DNA of 64,000 bases from Bradyrhizobium sp. AZCC 2262 (lineage in GTDB: Bacteria; Pseudomonadota; Alphaproteobacteria; Rhizobiales; Xanthobacteraceae). The notes below the pieces were generated by a model. It was not told the DNA's origin. It ran no database searches and saw only the letters and a program-made list of their open reading frames with translations. The stretch spans positions 7,502,001 to 7,566,000 of the forward strand of contig NZ_JAZHRT010000001.1 in NCBI RefSeq assembly GCF_036924535.1. Reading direction: 5' to 3'. The translations under genes and the position numbers were made by a program. This document shows, one piece after another, positions 40,771-48,579 of this stretch (positions are counted from its first letter, which is position 1; every line of letters starts with the position of its first letter).

Positions 40771-42837
40771 ATGCCAATCGACGACAGGCCGACCATCGCC
40801 GCGCCCGACGATGATCCGTATCTCTGGCTCGAGGAAATCGAAGGCGAACGTGCGCTTGATTTCGTCGACTGGCAAAGCCGGCTGACACTGGAAACCTTCG
40901 GCGGCCGGCCATTCGAGAAGGACCGTGACACGCTTAAGGCGATCTATGACCGAAGCGACAATATTCCCTACGTCACCCGCCAAGGCGGGCTCGTCTACAA
41001 TCACTGGAAGGACGCCAAAAATCCGCGCGGCATCTGGCGGCGAACAACGCTTGCGGAGTTTCGCAAAGCGGAGCCTGCCTGGGAGACGCTGCTGGACATC
41101 GATCGCCTCGCCACGGAAGAGGACAAGGATTGGCTGCTCAACTGGGCGCAGCCGCTGCCGGGAAACTCGCGCGTGATCACAGCCCTTTCCCGGGGCGGCA
41201 GCGACGCGGTGACGCTGCGGGAATTCGATCTGGATGCCAAAGCCTTCGTCGGAGGCGGATTCAGTTTACCGGAAGCCAAGAGCGGTGCCGAATGGGTCGA
41301 CCGCGACACGCTCCTGATTTCGAGCGCCCTTGGCGAGGGCATGGCGACAAATTCCGGCTATGCGCGAACGGTCCGGCGGTGGCGCCGCAGCGAGCCCGTG
41401 GAAGCCGCACCGGTGCTGTTCGAAGTGCCGGCCGATCGGATGGCCGCATACTGCAGCGTTGATGACACCGGGCCCACGCAGCGGATGTGGTTCATCGATC
41501 GGATCGACTTCTTCAACCTGAGTATCTGGCTCGGCACCGAGGCCGGTCCGCACACAAAGCTCGACCTGCCGACCAACATCTGGATGGAAGCCCATCAGGA
41601 CTGGCTGGTCGTGAAACTGCGTGAAGCCTGGACGGTAGCCGGCAAGACCTATGCGCCGGACTGCGTGCTGGGCATCGCGCTCTCGGCCTTCCTGGCAGGC
41701 GACCGGAACTTCACCATTGTTTTCGAGCCGCGGCCGCGGCGGGCGCTACAGGGCTTTTTCTGGACCGCCGGCAAACTCATATTGTCTGTTCTCGACGAGT
41801 TGCGCCCGGTGTTCGAAATCTGCACGCCGTCGGCAAGCGGCTGGACGCGCGCGCAACTGCAGGGCCTTCCCGAAATCGGCGTGGTCGATGTCTGGCGCCT
41901 CGACCGTCACGAAGCCGAGAGCAACGGCGACCTGCTCGCCAATGTGCAGGATCCGGTGACGCCGCCTTCGCTGCTGCTGATCGAAGGCACAGCCAGCCCC
42001 GCTATCCTGAAGCAGGCGCCGAAGACCTTTTCCGCCAATGGTCTCGTAGTCACCCGCCATGAGGCGATTTCGGTGGACGGCGAGCGCATTCCCTATGTGC
42101 AGACCGGTCCCGCCACCGAGACCGGCGATGCACCGCTCTATATGAGCGCCTATGGCGGCTTCGGCGCCGCGGTGAAGCCATATTATAATTCCGCACTCGG
42201 CAAGCTGTGGCTGGAGCGCGGCGGCACCACGGTGCAGGCCAATATCCGCGGCGGCGGCGAGTTCGGTACGCGCTGGCATGATGCCGGCCGTTATTCCGGA
42301 AAGCGGCTCGCGCATGATGATTTCGCGGCCGTGGCCGCCGACCTCGTCAAACGCGGCGTGACGCGCGCCAACAGAATTGCCGCCGAAGGCGGATCGAACG
42401 GCGGCATCCTGATCACCAACATGCTGGTGCGTTACCCCGAAAGATTCGGCGCGCTGTTCTGCACGATTCCCCTGATCGACATGCGCCGCTACACAAAGCT
42501 GCTCGCGGGCGCGAGCTGGATTGCGGAATATGGCGATCCCGACAAGCCCGAAGAGTGGGACTGGCTGAAAACCTATTCCGCGTATCACGCCGCAATACCG
42601 GGCCAGAACTACCCGCCGATCCTGATCGCCACGACGCGCCGCGACGACCGCGTGCATCCCGGCCACGCCCGCAAGATGGCGGCCAAGCTGCAAGCGATGG
42701 GATACGAAGCCTGGTTTTACGAGCCGGCAGCCGGCGGTCACGGCTACGGCAAGGACAACCGCGAGCGCGCCGGATTCATCGCGCTCGGCTACACATTCCT
42801 GAGGAACAGGATCGGCTGGGCGGATAACGCCGCGTAG
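40771..42837 (+). CDS. prolyl oligopeptidase family serine peptidase (S9)
   Basis: The 688-residue protein has an N-terminal beta-propeller part (from DDPYLWLEEIEGERALDFVDWQ) and a C-terminal alpha/beta-hydrolase. Catalytic candidates are Ser542 in EGGSNGG, Asp625/626 in RRDDRVHPGH and His657 in GGHGYG. It has no signal peptide, so it acts in the cytoplasm on short peptides. ATG 40771 has GGAG at eight bases; a GTG at 40747 is less likely. Confidence 0.92.
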   Translation: MPIDDRPTIAAPDDDPYLWLEEIEGERALDFVDWQSRLTLETFGGRPFEKDRDTLKAIYDRSDNIPYVTRQGGLVYNHWKDAKNPRGIWRRTTLAEFRKAEPAWETLLDIDRLATEEDKDWLLNWAQPLPGNSRVITALSRGGSDAVTLREFDLDAKAFVGGGFSLPEAKSGAEWVDRDTLLISSALGEGMATNSGYARTVRRWRRSEPVEAAPVLFEVPADRMAAYCSVDDTGPTQRMWFIDRIDFFNLSIWLGTEAGPHTKLDLPTNIWMEAHQDWLVVKLREAWTVAGKTYAPDCVLGIALSAFLAGDRNFTIVFEPRPRRALQGFFWTAGKLILSVLDELRPVFEICTPSASGWTRAQLQGLPEIGVVDVWRLDRHEAESNGDLLANVQDPVTPPSLLLIEGTASPAILKQAPKTFSANGLVVTRHEAISVDGERIPYVQTGPATETGDAPLYMSAYGGFGAAVKPYYNSALGKLWLERGGTTVQANIRGGGEFGTRWHDAGRYSGKRLAHDDFAAVAADLVKRGVTRANRIAAEGGSNGGILITNMLVRYPERFGALFCTIPLIDMRRYTKLLAGASWIAEYGDPDKPEEWDWLKTYSAYHAAIPGQNYPPILIATTRRDDRVHPGHARKMAAKLQAMGYEAWFYEPAAGGHGYGKDNRERAGFIALGYTFLRNRIGWADNAA

Positions 42838-42844
42838 TGTTTTG

Positions 42845-43519
42845 CTATCGGCGCCCGAACGCGAGGATAAGATTGTTGGCGGGCATCTGCACGGTTTCGA
42901 CCAGCGCGAGACCCACGCCGGCTGCGAGATTCTCGAGATCGGCGACATCGCGCACGCCCCATTCGGCATCCTGCTCGCGCAGGCTGGTGTCGAACACGGC
43001 ATTGCTCATCGCGGTGTGCTTGCCGTCGCGCTTGAACGGGCCGTAGAGAAACAGGCGCCCGTCGCTGCGCAGATAGCGGCCCGCGCCGGCGAACAGGCCC
43101 TCGGCGACGCGCCACGGCGCGATATGAATCACATTGGCGCAGAACACCGCCAGCAATTCGGCCGGCCCGCTGCCGTCCTGCATCGCCGCACACCAGGCGG
43201 GATCGGTGAGATCGATCCGCAACGGCGGACGGATGTTCGGCAGGGCGGCATGCGCGCGCCACGCTTCGATGCTCTTCAGGTGCCGCACGTTGAGATCGCT
43301 CGGCCACCAAGTGATGCCGGGCGCACGTTTTGCAAAATGCACGACATGCTGGCCGGTGCCGCTGCCGGCCTCCACCACGTCACCGGATTTGCCGACGAGG
43401 AATTTTTGCAGCACCGCCCAGATCGGTTCATGGTTGCGGTGGAATGCGGCCGCATCGAGCCGGCCGTCCGGTTCGACCGGCCGTCCATCCTTGCCGAATT
43501 CCACCACATATTCGGCCAT
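42845..43519 (-). CDS. DUF938 SAM-dependent methyltransferase
   Basis: The 224-residue protein has SAM motif VVEAGSGTGQHVVHFAKRAPGITWWPSD and the DUF938 pattern HRNHEPIWAVLQKFL, NVIHIAPW and LYGPFKRDGKHTAMSNAVFDTSLREQDAEWGVRD. DUF938 members are of unknown substrate. It is convergent with the peptidase gene and lies next to the ArsR regulator on the same strand (46-base gap). Confidence 0.9.
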   Translation of the reverse strand: MAEYVVEFGKDGRPVEPDGRLDAAAFHRNHEPIWAVLQKFLVGKSGDVVEAGSGTGQHVVHFAKRAPGITWWPSDLNVRHLKSIEAWRAHAALPNIRPPLRIDLTDPAWCAAMQDGSGPAELLAVFCANVIHIAPWRVAEGLFAGAGRYLRSDGRLFLYGPFKRDGKHTAMSNAVFDTSLREQDAEWGVRDVADLENLAAGVGLALVETVQMPANNLILAFGRR

Positions 43520-43565
43520 TGCCGCCTCGCCTGAAAATCGTTGTAGGTCTGCAACGCCCGAGGCG

Positions 43566-43973
43566 TCACTTCAGTTCGCCGCAATAAATCTCTTTCAGCA
43601 CCTGCAGCAAGCGCAATGCGCGTGGGTCGGCAACCCGATAATGCAGTGTCTGCGACGTCCGCCGGAATTCGACCAGGCCATCGGCGCGCAATTTCGCCAG
43701 ATGCTGCGACAATGCGGACTGGCTCAGTTTCACGATGCCGACGAGTTCCCCGACCGTCATCTCGCCGCGTACCGCCAGAAAACAGAGGATCAACAGGCGC
43801 TTTTCATTGGCGAGCATTTTCAGGAGCTGCGCGGCTTCGCCGGCCTGCTTCGCCAGCTTCTTCAGCGCCGCCGCATCGTCGGCGCCGGGGGCGGATTGTG
43901 TTTCTTTGGCTGCCGCAGCGACTGCTCTCATAGCGTCAAATCCGGGATGGTTTTCCGTGCCTGCGAAGCACAC
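43566..43973 (-). CDS. soxR: ArsR-family regulator of the sox genes (SoxR/BigR/SqrR-like persulfide sensor)
   Basis: The protein of up to 135 residues (ATG 43973; ATG 43931 would give 121) has an ArsR winged helix (VGELVGIVKLSQSALSQHLAKLRADGLVEFRRTSQTLHYRVADPRALRLLQVLKEIYC). Cys64 (LLILCFLA) and Cys131 (EIYCGELK), 67 residues apart, are placed like the cysteine pair by which BigR, SqrR and SoxR sense persulfide and polysulfide. It is divergent from the sox operon, with a palindromic site between. It should repress sox genes until sulfane sulfur forms a bridge between the cysteines. Confidence 0.85.
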   Translation of the reverse strand: MCFAGTENHPGFDAMRAVAAAAKETQSAPGADDAAALKKLAKQAGEAAQLLKMLANEKRLLILCFLAVRGEMTVGELVGIVKLSQSALSQHLAKLRADGLVEFRRTSQTLHYRVADPRALRLLQVLKEIYCGELK

Positions 43974-44003
43974 ATCACATCCTAGCGTTCCGGCCTTTCT
44001 TTA

Positions 44004-44026
44004 GCATTGACTAAATTAGTAAATGC
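44004..44026. promoter_or_regulatory. palindromic operator of the sox operon
   Basis: GCATTGACTAA (44004-44014) and TTAGTAAATGC (44016-44026) are inverted copies with one mismatch around a single A. AT-rich sites of this form (TTAG...CTAA core) are typical of ArsR proteins such as BigR/SqrR. It lies between soxR and soxC, so a soxC start at 44007 is excluded. Confidence 0.6.
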
Positions 44027-44051
44027 CGATACCGGCTCAAAAAAACAAGAA

Positions 44052-45383
44052 ATGATGCGGCGATGTGGCCGCGAGGGGAAGAAAACGTGCGGCATAACCC
44101 GTTACGCAGCAAAGCTATTCCCTCCGATCCCGCCGGCGCGGACGCGCCTTTGGGGCGACGCCCTCGGCGCGGCACTGACCGGCAGCCTCGCCCTTGGCGG
44201 CAAATCCGCCATCGCCGACCCCGTGCCGGAGGCGCCTCCCGCCGACGCCCCCTGGTCGCAATCGATCGGCGCGGGCGTGGTCGATCGGCCCTATGGCCGG
44301 CCTGCAGATACCGAAGCCTCCGTGATCCGGCGCAACGTCCCCTGGCTCACCGCCAGCGCGGAATCGTCCGTGAGCTTTTCGCCGTTGCAGGACCTTCACG
44401 GCATCATCACACCCAATGGATTGTTCTTCGAGCGCCACCATGCAGGCCGGCCCGATATCGATCCGGCGCAGCACAAACTCATGATCCACGGGCTGGTCGA
44501 GCGCCCGCTGCTGCTCACCATCAAGGACATCCTGCGCTTCCCGCAGACCATGCGTATTCATTTCATCGAATGCCCGGCCAATGGCGGCATGAACTGGCGC
44601 GCCGCGCAGATGAACTCGCTGCAGTTCAGCCACGGCATGGTCAGTTGCGCTGAATGGACCGGCGTAAAACTGTCGACGCTGCTGGAAGAGGTCGGCGTCA
44701 AGAAGGAAGCGAAGTGGGCGATGGTCGAGGGCGCCGATGGCGCGCATATGAACCGCAGCCTGCCGCTCGACAAATGCCTTGATGATTGTCTCGTGGTCTA
44801 CGCGCAAAACGGCGAGGCGCTGCGGCCCGAACAGGGCTATCCGCTGCGGCTGGTGGTGCCGGGCTGGGAAGGCAACGTCAACATCAAGTGGCTGCGCCGG
44901 ATCAAGCTCGGCGACAAACCCTGGCATTCGCGCGAGGAAACCTCGAAATACACCGACCTGATGCCAGACGGCACCTCGCGCGGCTTCACCTGGCTGATCG
45001 ACGCCAAATCCGTCATCACCTTTCCCTGCCCGGAAAAGCCGCTCGATGGGCCCGGCCTCTATGAAATCAGGGGATTGGCGTGGACCGGCAACGGCAAGGT
45101 CAAACGCGTCGATGTCTCCATGGATGGCGGGATCAGCTGGCAGAGCGCGCGGCTGCACGAGCCGGTGCTGTCGAAGGCACTCACAAAGTTCACCCTGCCC
45201 TGGCGCTGGGACGGCCGCCCGGCGCTGGTTGCATCCCGCGTCATCGACGAGACCGGTTACGTGCAGCCGACAATTGCGGAGCTGCGAAAGCAGCGCGGCT
45301 CGAACTCGGTCTATCACAACAATTCGATCCAGACCTGGCAGGTCAAATCAGACGGAAGCGTCTTCAATGTGCAGCTCGCGTAA
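44052..45383 (+). CDS. soxC: sulfite dehydrogenase-like molybdoprotein SoxC
   Basis: The 443-residue protein belongs to the sulfite oxidase fold. The molybdenum-ligand Cys lies in MRIHFIECPANGGMNW; GYPLRLVVPGWEGNVNIKWLRRIKLGDKPWHSREETSKYTD and the dimer domain (VDVSMDGGISWQSARL) follow. With SoxD it oxidises SoxY-bound sulfane sulfur. The N terminus is unusual: MMRRCGREGKKTCGITRYAAKLF lacks a clear twin-arginine signal with hydrophobic core, although LWGDALGAALTGSLALGG is mildly hydrophobic. The ribosome-binding site is weak, so the true start is uncertain. SoxD overlaps by 17 bases. Confidence 0.88.
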   Translation: MMRRCGREGKKTCGITRYAAKLFPPIPPARTRLWGDALGAALTGSLALGGKSAIADPVPEAPPADAPWSQSIGAGVVDRPYGRPADTEASVIRRNVPWLTASAESSVSFSPLQDLHGIITPNGLFFERHHAGRPDIDPAQHKLMIHGLVERPLLLTIKDILRFPQTMRIHFIECPANGGMNWRAAQMNSLQFSHGMVSCAEWTGVKLSTLLEEVGVKKEAKWAMVEGADGAHMNRSLPLDKCLDDCLVVYAQNGEALRPEQGYPLRLVVPGWEGNVNIKWLRRIKLGDKPWHSREETSKYTDLMPDGTSRGFTWLIDAKSVITFPCPEKPLDGPGLYEIRGLAWTGNGKVKRVDVSMDGGISWQSARLHEPVLSKALTKFTLPWRWDGRPALVASRVIDETGYVQPTIAELRKQRGSNSVYHNNSIQTWQVKSDGSVFNVQLA

Positions 45384-46038
45384 GCTTTGCTTGCCGATCC
45401 TGGCCATGGTGCTTGCGGCCGGAGGCCTCGCGGGCGCGGCAGAGCCTGGCTCGTTCGGTTACGGCCGCTTGGCGACGCCCGCGCAGATTGCCGGATGGGA
45501 TATCGACGTGCGCGGCGAGGACGGCGCAGGCCTCCCGCCGGGCAAGGGCACGGTCGACAGGGGCGCCGACGTCTACGCCGAGCAATGCGCCGCCTGTCAT
45601 GGAACCTTCGGCGAAGGCGAAGGCCGCTTCCCCAAACTGGTGGGCGGCGTCGGATCGCTCCGGGACGAGCGCCCGGAGCCGACGGTCGGCAGCTACTGGC
45701 CGTTTGCCCCGACCCTCTGGGACTATATTAACCGCGCCATGCCGATGCCCGCGCCGCACACGTTGTCAGCGGATGACGTTTATGCTTTGACCGCCTATAT
45801 TCTGAGCCTGAATGATCTCGTTCCTTCCGAATTTGTTGCCGATCGCAACAGTTTGCCGAAAGTCAAAATGCGCAATCGCGACAATTTCATCTGGACCGAC
45901 CCGCGCCCCGATACGATGGCCAAGCCCTGCATGAATAATTGCGCCAACGCCGCCGATGTCAGGCTATCGTCGACGGCGGAGGGGCGGAACCTGACGCCAC
46001 GCACAACCGGGCCGCTCGACACCATGCAACCGAAATAG
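45367..46038 (+). CDS. soxD: SoxD cytochrome c subunit of sulfane dehydrogenase
   Basis: The protein from ATG 45367 has 223 residues: signal peptide (KLCLPILAMVLAAGGLAGAAEP), then a class I cytochrome domain with haem site EQCAACHGTFGEGEGRFPKLVGG and distal Met candidates in RAMPMPAPHTLSADDVYALTAYIL. It has one haem, like the short SoxD type. It passes electrons from SoxC to the respiratory chain. A C-terminal CMNNCANAADV segment has two further cysteines. Its start overlaps soxC. Confidence 0.87.
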   Translation: MCSSRKLCLPILAMVLAAGGLAGAAEPGSFGYGRLATPAQIAGWDIDVRGEDGAGLPPGKGTVDRGADVYAEQCAACHGTFGEGEGRFPKLVGGVGSLRDERPEPTVGSYWPFAPTLWDYINRAMPMPAPHTLSADDVYALTAYILSLNDLVPSEFVADRNSLPKVKMRNRDNFIWTDPRPDTMAKPCMNNCANAADVRLSSTAEGRNLTPRTTGPLDTMQPK

Positions 46039-46055
46039 AAATTACGGAAACGCCT

Positions 46056-46427
46056 GTGACCGATCATTCCCCGACGAAATCCGCAAGGCTCCCGGCGCTC
46101 GCGCTGGCGCTGGTGATCGGCGCGTTCGCTTCCGCTGGCACCGCCCAGGCGCAGTCTGCGGTGGACGAAGGCCGCAAGCTCGCCTTCGACCGTTCGAAGG
46201 GCAATTGCCTGACCTGCCATGTCATCAAGGGCGGCGACCTGCCCGGCACGATCGGGCCCGAGCTGGTCGACATCAAGAGCAAATATCCGAAGCGCGAGGA
46301 TCTCGTCGCCATTCTCAATGACGAAACCCTGCGCAATCCGCTGACCATGATGCCTCCGTTCGGACGCAACCGGATCCTGACCGAAAAGGAAATCAACGCG
46401 GTGGTGGATTTCCTGCAAACGCTGTGA
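46056..46427 (+). CDS. soxX: sulfur-oxidation cytochrome SoxX
   Basis: The start is GTG 46056 (GGAAA upstream), giving 123 residues: signal peptide ending near GTAQAQS, haem motif NCLTCHVIKGGDLPGTIGPELVDIKSKYPKREDLVAILNDE and the methionine region NPLTMMPPFGRNRILTEKEINAVVDFL. SoxX pairs with SoxA and accepts the electrons released when thiosulfate is joined to SoxY. It is 17 bases after soxD. Confidence 0.9.
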   Translation: MTDHSPTKSARLPALALALVIGAFASAGTAQAQSAVDEGRKLAFDRSKGNCLTCHVIKGGDLPGTIGPELVDIKSKYPKREDLVAILNDETLRNPLTMMPPFGRNRILTEKEINAVVDFLQTL

Positions 46428-46495
46428 CGCAAGAATGAGAGATCAAGACCAAGAGATTCAAGGCTGTGACGTGCGCACGCACGCTTTAGGAGACA

Positions 46496-46987
46496 ATGGA
46501 CATGACTGACGTCGGATTTTCGGCCACGCGGCGCCTGATCCTGCAGGGTGCAGGCGCGGTCGCGCTCTTGGGCCTCGGCAATCCACTTGGCCTGACGCCG
46601 GCGCTCGCCGCGGCCAACGACAAATATCCGGAAGAGGCATTCAAGGCGAAGAGCGAAGCCGACGCGATCAAGGCGCTCTACGGCAAGACGGCGGAACCTT
46701 CGGACAAGGTCAAGATGGACGCGCCCGAAATCGCGGAGAACGGCGCCGTGGTTCCGATATCGGTGACGACGACGCTGGCGGACGTGACCTCGATCTCGTT
46801 CCTGGTCAGCGAAAATCCGGTCGTGCTGGTGGCGTCCTACAAGATTCCCGCAGGCACGCTTCCGAACGTTGCCAACCGCATCAAGATGGCGAAAACCAGC
46901 AACGTGATCGTGGTCGTGGAAGCCGGCGGCAAACTCTACAGCGCCAACAAGGAAGTCAAAGTCACCGTCGGCGGTTGCGGCGGCTAA
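46496..46987 (+). CDS. soxY: thiosulfate carrier protein SoxY
   Basis: The 163-residue protein has a twin-arginine-like leader (SATRRLILQGAGAVALLGLG) and ends with the invariant swinging-arm sequence VTVGGCGG, whose Cys carries sulfur intermediates. It acts as SoxYZ in the periplasm. ATG codons at 46496 and 46502 both follow AGGAG; the second has better spacing. Confidence 0.95.
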   Translation: MDMTDVGFSATRRLILQGAGAVALLGLGNPLGLTPALAAANDKYPEEAFKAKSEADAIKALYGKTAEPSDKVKMDAPEIAENGAVVPISVTTTLADVTSISFLVSENPVVLVASYKIPAGTLPNVANRIKMAKTSNVIVVVEAGGKLYSANKEVKVTVGGCGG

Positions 46988-47006
46988 GACACGAGGGAGT
47001 TTTCAG

Positions 47007-47318
47007 ATGGCATCGAGCATTCGTGTCCGCGCTACGGCAAGCGGCGAGACCACCGAGGTGCAGGCGCTGATCCAGCATCCGATGGATTCCGGCTTCGTCA
47101 AGGACGCCAAGGGCGAGATCATTCCAGCGCATTTCATCCAGCAGCTCACCTTCGAGTATGACGGCAAGAACGTGTTCACGGCCGACTGGGGCGGCGGCGT
47201 TTCCAAGGACCCCTACGTCAAGTTCGCCTTCAAGGGCGGCAAGAAGGGCGACGAGCTGAAGATCAGCTGGGTCGACAACAAGGGCGCGACCGATACCACC
47301 ACGGCGAAGATCCAATGA
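47007..47318 (+). CDS. soxZ: thiosulfate carrier partner SoxZ
   Basis: The 103-residue protein (SSIRVRATASGETTEVQALIQHPMDSGFVKDAKGEIIPAHFIQQLTFEYDGKNVF ... FKGGKKGDELKISWVDNKG) is a full-length SoxZ. It has no signal peptide and is exported with SoxY by the Tat system. It follows soxY by 19 bases and overlaps soxA (ATGA). Confidence 0.95.
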   Translation: MASSIRVRATASGETTEVQALIQHPMDSGFVKDAKGEIIPAHFIQQLTFEYDGKNVFTADWGGGVSKDPYVKFAFKGGKKGDELKISWVDNKGATDTTTAKIQ

Positions 47319-48181
47319 AGCTGCGATCCGCGATCTATCTGGCCTCCGCCGCCCTTGCGCTCGCGGCGTTGACGCTGGCGGGCAGCCTGCCCTCTGATGC
47401 CGCCGACAAGGTCGATCCCGTCGCCGACGCCAAGGCGTTCAGGAAATTCTTCACCGACAAATTCCCGAAGGTGAAGCTGGAAGATTTCGTCAACGGTCCC
47501 TATTCGATGAACGAGGACCTGTACCGCCAGTGGCAGGAGAAGGAGCAATTCCCGCCTTACGAGTTCTCGCTCGAAATGGGCAAGGAAATGTTTTCCAAGC
47601 CGTTCAAGAACGGCAAGACCTATGCCGACTGCTTCCCGAACGGCGGCATCGGCGTTCGCCAGAACTATCCTTACTTCGACGAAAAGGAAGGCAAGGTCAT
47701 CACGCTCGAGCTGGCCTTGAACCGCTGCCGCGAGGCCAATGGCGAAGCGCCGTATTCCTACGTCAGGGACGAAATGGCGGCGCTGACCGCCTACATGGCC
47801 TTCACCTCGCGCGGCAAGCCGATGGACATCAAGATCCCGGACGACCCCCGCGCGCTCGCGGCCTACGAGAACGGCAAGGAATATTTCTACACGCGGCGCG
47901 GCCAGCTCAATTTCTCCTGCGCCACCTGCCATGTGCAGAGCCCGGGCGAGCGCATCCGCGCCGAAATCCTGGCGCCCGCGCTCGGCATCCTCAACGCGAT
48001 GCCGATCTACCGCTCGGAGTGGAGCGGCATGGGAACCACCAGCCGCCGCTTCACCACCTGCAACAGCCAGATCCGCGGCGTGCCGTTCAGCCCGCAGGAC
48101 GATGAATATCGCAACGTCGAATATTATTTGTCCTACGTCAGCAACGGGCTACCGATTTCGGGTCCGGGAGCGCGGCCATGA
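47315..48181 (+). CDS. soxA: sulfur-oxidation cytochrome SoxA
   Basis: The 288-residue protein has a signal peptide (ending near PSDAADK) and the SoxA fold. One CxxCH haem site is present (FSCATCHVQSPGERIRAEILAPAL), and the catalytic Cys ligand is in TTCNSQIRGVPFSPQDDEYRNVEYYL. A second N-terminal haem site is absent, so this is the mono-haem form. With SoxX it catalyses the oxidative attachment of thiosulfate to SoxY. Four-base overlaps join it to soxZ and to the next gene. Confidence 0.93.
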   Translation: MKLRSAIYLASAALALAALTLAGSLPSDAADKVDPVADAKAFRKFFTDKFPKVKLEDFVNGPYSMNEDLYRQWQEKEQFPPYEFSLEMGKEMFSKPFKNGKTYADCFPNGGIGVRQNYPYFDEKEGKVITLELALNRCREANGEAPYSYVRDEMAALTAYMAFTSRGKPMDIKIPDDPRALAAYENGKEYFYTRRGQLNFSCATCHVQSPGERIRAEILAPALGILNAMPIYRSEWSGMGTTSRRFTTCNSQIRGVPFSPQDDEYRNVEYYLSYVSNGLPISGPGARP

Positions 48182-48495
48182 GGATTAAAATGCTCAGATC
48201 GGTGTTGTCTCTGGTACTGCTGGCCGCAGGCCCGACATACGCCACGGCCGCTGGCTCCGAGGACGACTTCAAGGCGGCCTACGCGGCGGCCGAAGCGGCC
48301 AACAAGGAGGCCGGCAGCTTGCGCAACCAATGGACCACCACGGCGGCGACGCTGGCGGCGGCGAAGAAGGCGGCTGATGCCGGCGATTTCGATAAGGCCA
48401 CCGCTTCGGCCAAGGAAGCCGAGGCGCTGGCCAAAGCGTCGATCTTCCAGGCCACCAGCGAGAAGACCCGCTGGAAAGATATGGAAATTCGCTAG
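48178..48495 (+). CDS. soxK: SoxXA-binding protein SoxK
   Basis: The 105-residue exported protein is an Ala/Lys-rich helical rod after the signal peptide: DDFKAAYAAAEAANKEAGSLRNQW ... AAKKAADAGDFDKATASAKEAEALAKASIFQA. This matches the SoxK/SAXB family, a small subunit that binds and activates SoxXA. It starts within the soxA stop (ATGA), as expected. Confidence 0.82.
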   Translation: MRIKMLRSVLSLVLLAAGPTYATAAGSEDDFKAAYAAAEAANKEAGSLRNQWTTTAATLAAAKKAADAGDFDKATASAKEAEALAKASIFQATSEKTRWKDMEIR

Positions 48496-48543
48496 AGCAT
48501 GATCCGGAAAAGTGGAAACCGGTTTTCCGCCAAGATCATGCTC
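48495..48543. repeat. palindromic repeat between soxK and soxB
   Basis: GAGCATGATC...GATCATGCTC encloses AAAAGTGGAAACCGGTTTTCC, the same core as in 28456-28502. The first G belongs to the stop codon of soxK. The hairpin could modulate transcription into soxB. Confidence 0.8.
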
Positions 48544-48579
48544 AACAATTAAGAGCCGTTACGACGCGCGGAGACCCGC

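Noticed and set aside
41746..43002. 418-codon minus-strand frame across the peptidase and methyltransferase genes
   Set aside because: Overlaps two well-supported genes and shows no domain.
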